64,000 nucleotides of DNA. Origin: Diphasiastrum complanatum. Its lineage: Eukaryota > Streptophyta > Lycopodiopsida > Lycopodiales > Lycopodiaceae. Positions within the stretch are counted from its first letter, which is position 1, and every line of letters begins with the position of its first letter. The DNA is taken from NCBI GenBank assembly GCA_029204225.1, contig MU832541.1:1-64000 (forward strand), read 5' to 3'. The notes below the pieces were generated by a model. It saw nothing but the letters and a program-made list of their open reading frames with translations. It was not told where the DNA came from and searched no databases. The translations under genes were made by a program, and so were the position numbers. Positions 63,274 to 64,000 of this stretch are shown piece after piece.

Positions 63274-64000
63274 TTGTTGTCCAAGTACCTTTCATTTCCT
63301 GAACCCTTTTTATCCTAAACAGATGATTAAAAGGCATTTCACTACAATGCCTCTATTGAAATTACATGCTCATTCAACCACTTTTATGGTATATCTAACC
63401 AACCCTTGAATTAGCACTTGGATAGGTCAAAACCTTAAAAAAACACTTGAAAAAGATCAAAAATGTTTCAAATGTTCAAAAGCATTTCGAACATTTGAGT
63501 TCATATGTTTCAAATGTTTGAATGCTATACTGATTGCTTATATTCAAGGCAACTTGTCACATATTCACATGGTCACTTAATGAGAGGGACCTTTACTACC
63601 TACTTTTCATTTGTTTAGTGGATAAGTTTTGGCTGATTGGGCCAAGGACCAATAGGTAGGGTAGAGACCCTCTAATATGTTCATGCATGCTCAGACCCCA
63701 TCTAGTAACTTCCTAGAAGGTTCCCTGAAGGGCATCCAATACACTAAAATTACAGTAACTTTTAGTCATCCGATAATGTTTGCAAAAGGCTCACACCAAA
63801 GCCTAAAACGACTCACAATAAGTGCACCAGATTGTAAAATCCAAAAAAACACAAAGTCAGGCCAAACTAAGCAAGATAGCAATTAGTACACGGGTTGTAA
63901 CACTAGTAAATAAGATCACAAGCAAAAAACAGTAGCAAAAACAAGTAAAAATCTTCAAAAGTGACAAGCTATCGCCAGCTCAACTACTTTCCCCACAATG
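63274..64000. other. AT-rich, nothing recognised
   Basis: It contains an area rich in TTTCAAATGTT/AACATTTGAAA words (63465-63530), again a small palindromic motif cluster, and no coding sequence. Confidence 0.45.

Overview
This is a transposon-dense stretch of a plant nuclear genome. Evidence for a plant: Ty3/gypsy chromoviruses, Ty1/copia fragments, hAT transposases of the BED plus DUF659 type, iMet-type primer binding sites (TGGTATCAGAGC), CG/CHG-type C-to-T decay of coding sequence, and a host gene with very long introns. Long TE-filled introns suggest a large genome, such as a fern or gymnosperm. The species cannot be fixed from the sequence. No intact protein-coding gene, rRNA, tRNA or CRISPR array was found.

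Host gene: eight short minus-strand exons (61343 down to 9690) have canonical GT-AG borders, join in phase at every junction, and give about 250 residues that read in order as the N-terminal and core part of a MutS2-family protein. Two introns are 28.5 kb (13255-41734) and 16.2 kb (41819-58061). Most of the mobile DNA sits inside them. The first exons and the ATPase/Smr half are not seen and would lie outside the window.

Layout: 1-3800 gypsy G1 (minus, cut off by a LINE); 3801-7214 two LINE copies separated by an unknown duplicated segment; 7215-8182 the 3' part of a hAT gene; 9690-13254 six MutS2-like exons; 14.5-16.6 kb palindrome- and microsatellite-rich DNA; 16592-20410 a decayed multi-exon hAT transposase; 20411-21323 a copia RT fragment; 21324-24162 an internally deleted gypsy element with both LTRs; 24163-39404 a head-to-tail chain of LINE copies joined through (TC)n tracts, including one near-complete copy (A2, 25502-30907) and a 521-bp TC tract; 39405-40930 gypsy pieces; 41735-41818 a host exon; 43706-45060 a very decayed gypsy; 46816-56032 a LINE split by a complete chromovirus (G5, 48232-53840) with 449-bp LTRs and a CCCCC target duplication; 58062-61343 two more host exons around a TIR element.

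The most interesting system is the LINE group. Three families (here A, B, C) end in the same architecture: TCTTAT, a 5-bp stem with a 4-nt loop whose base pairs covary between families, a conserved TTAATAAAG-like stretch, then a (TC)n tail. New copies repeatedly start where an older copy's TC tail ends, so the tails look like both 3' signal and landing site. In family A, ORF1 and ORF2 are in one frame separated by a conserved UAG-GGA, which suggests stop-codon readthrough.
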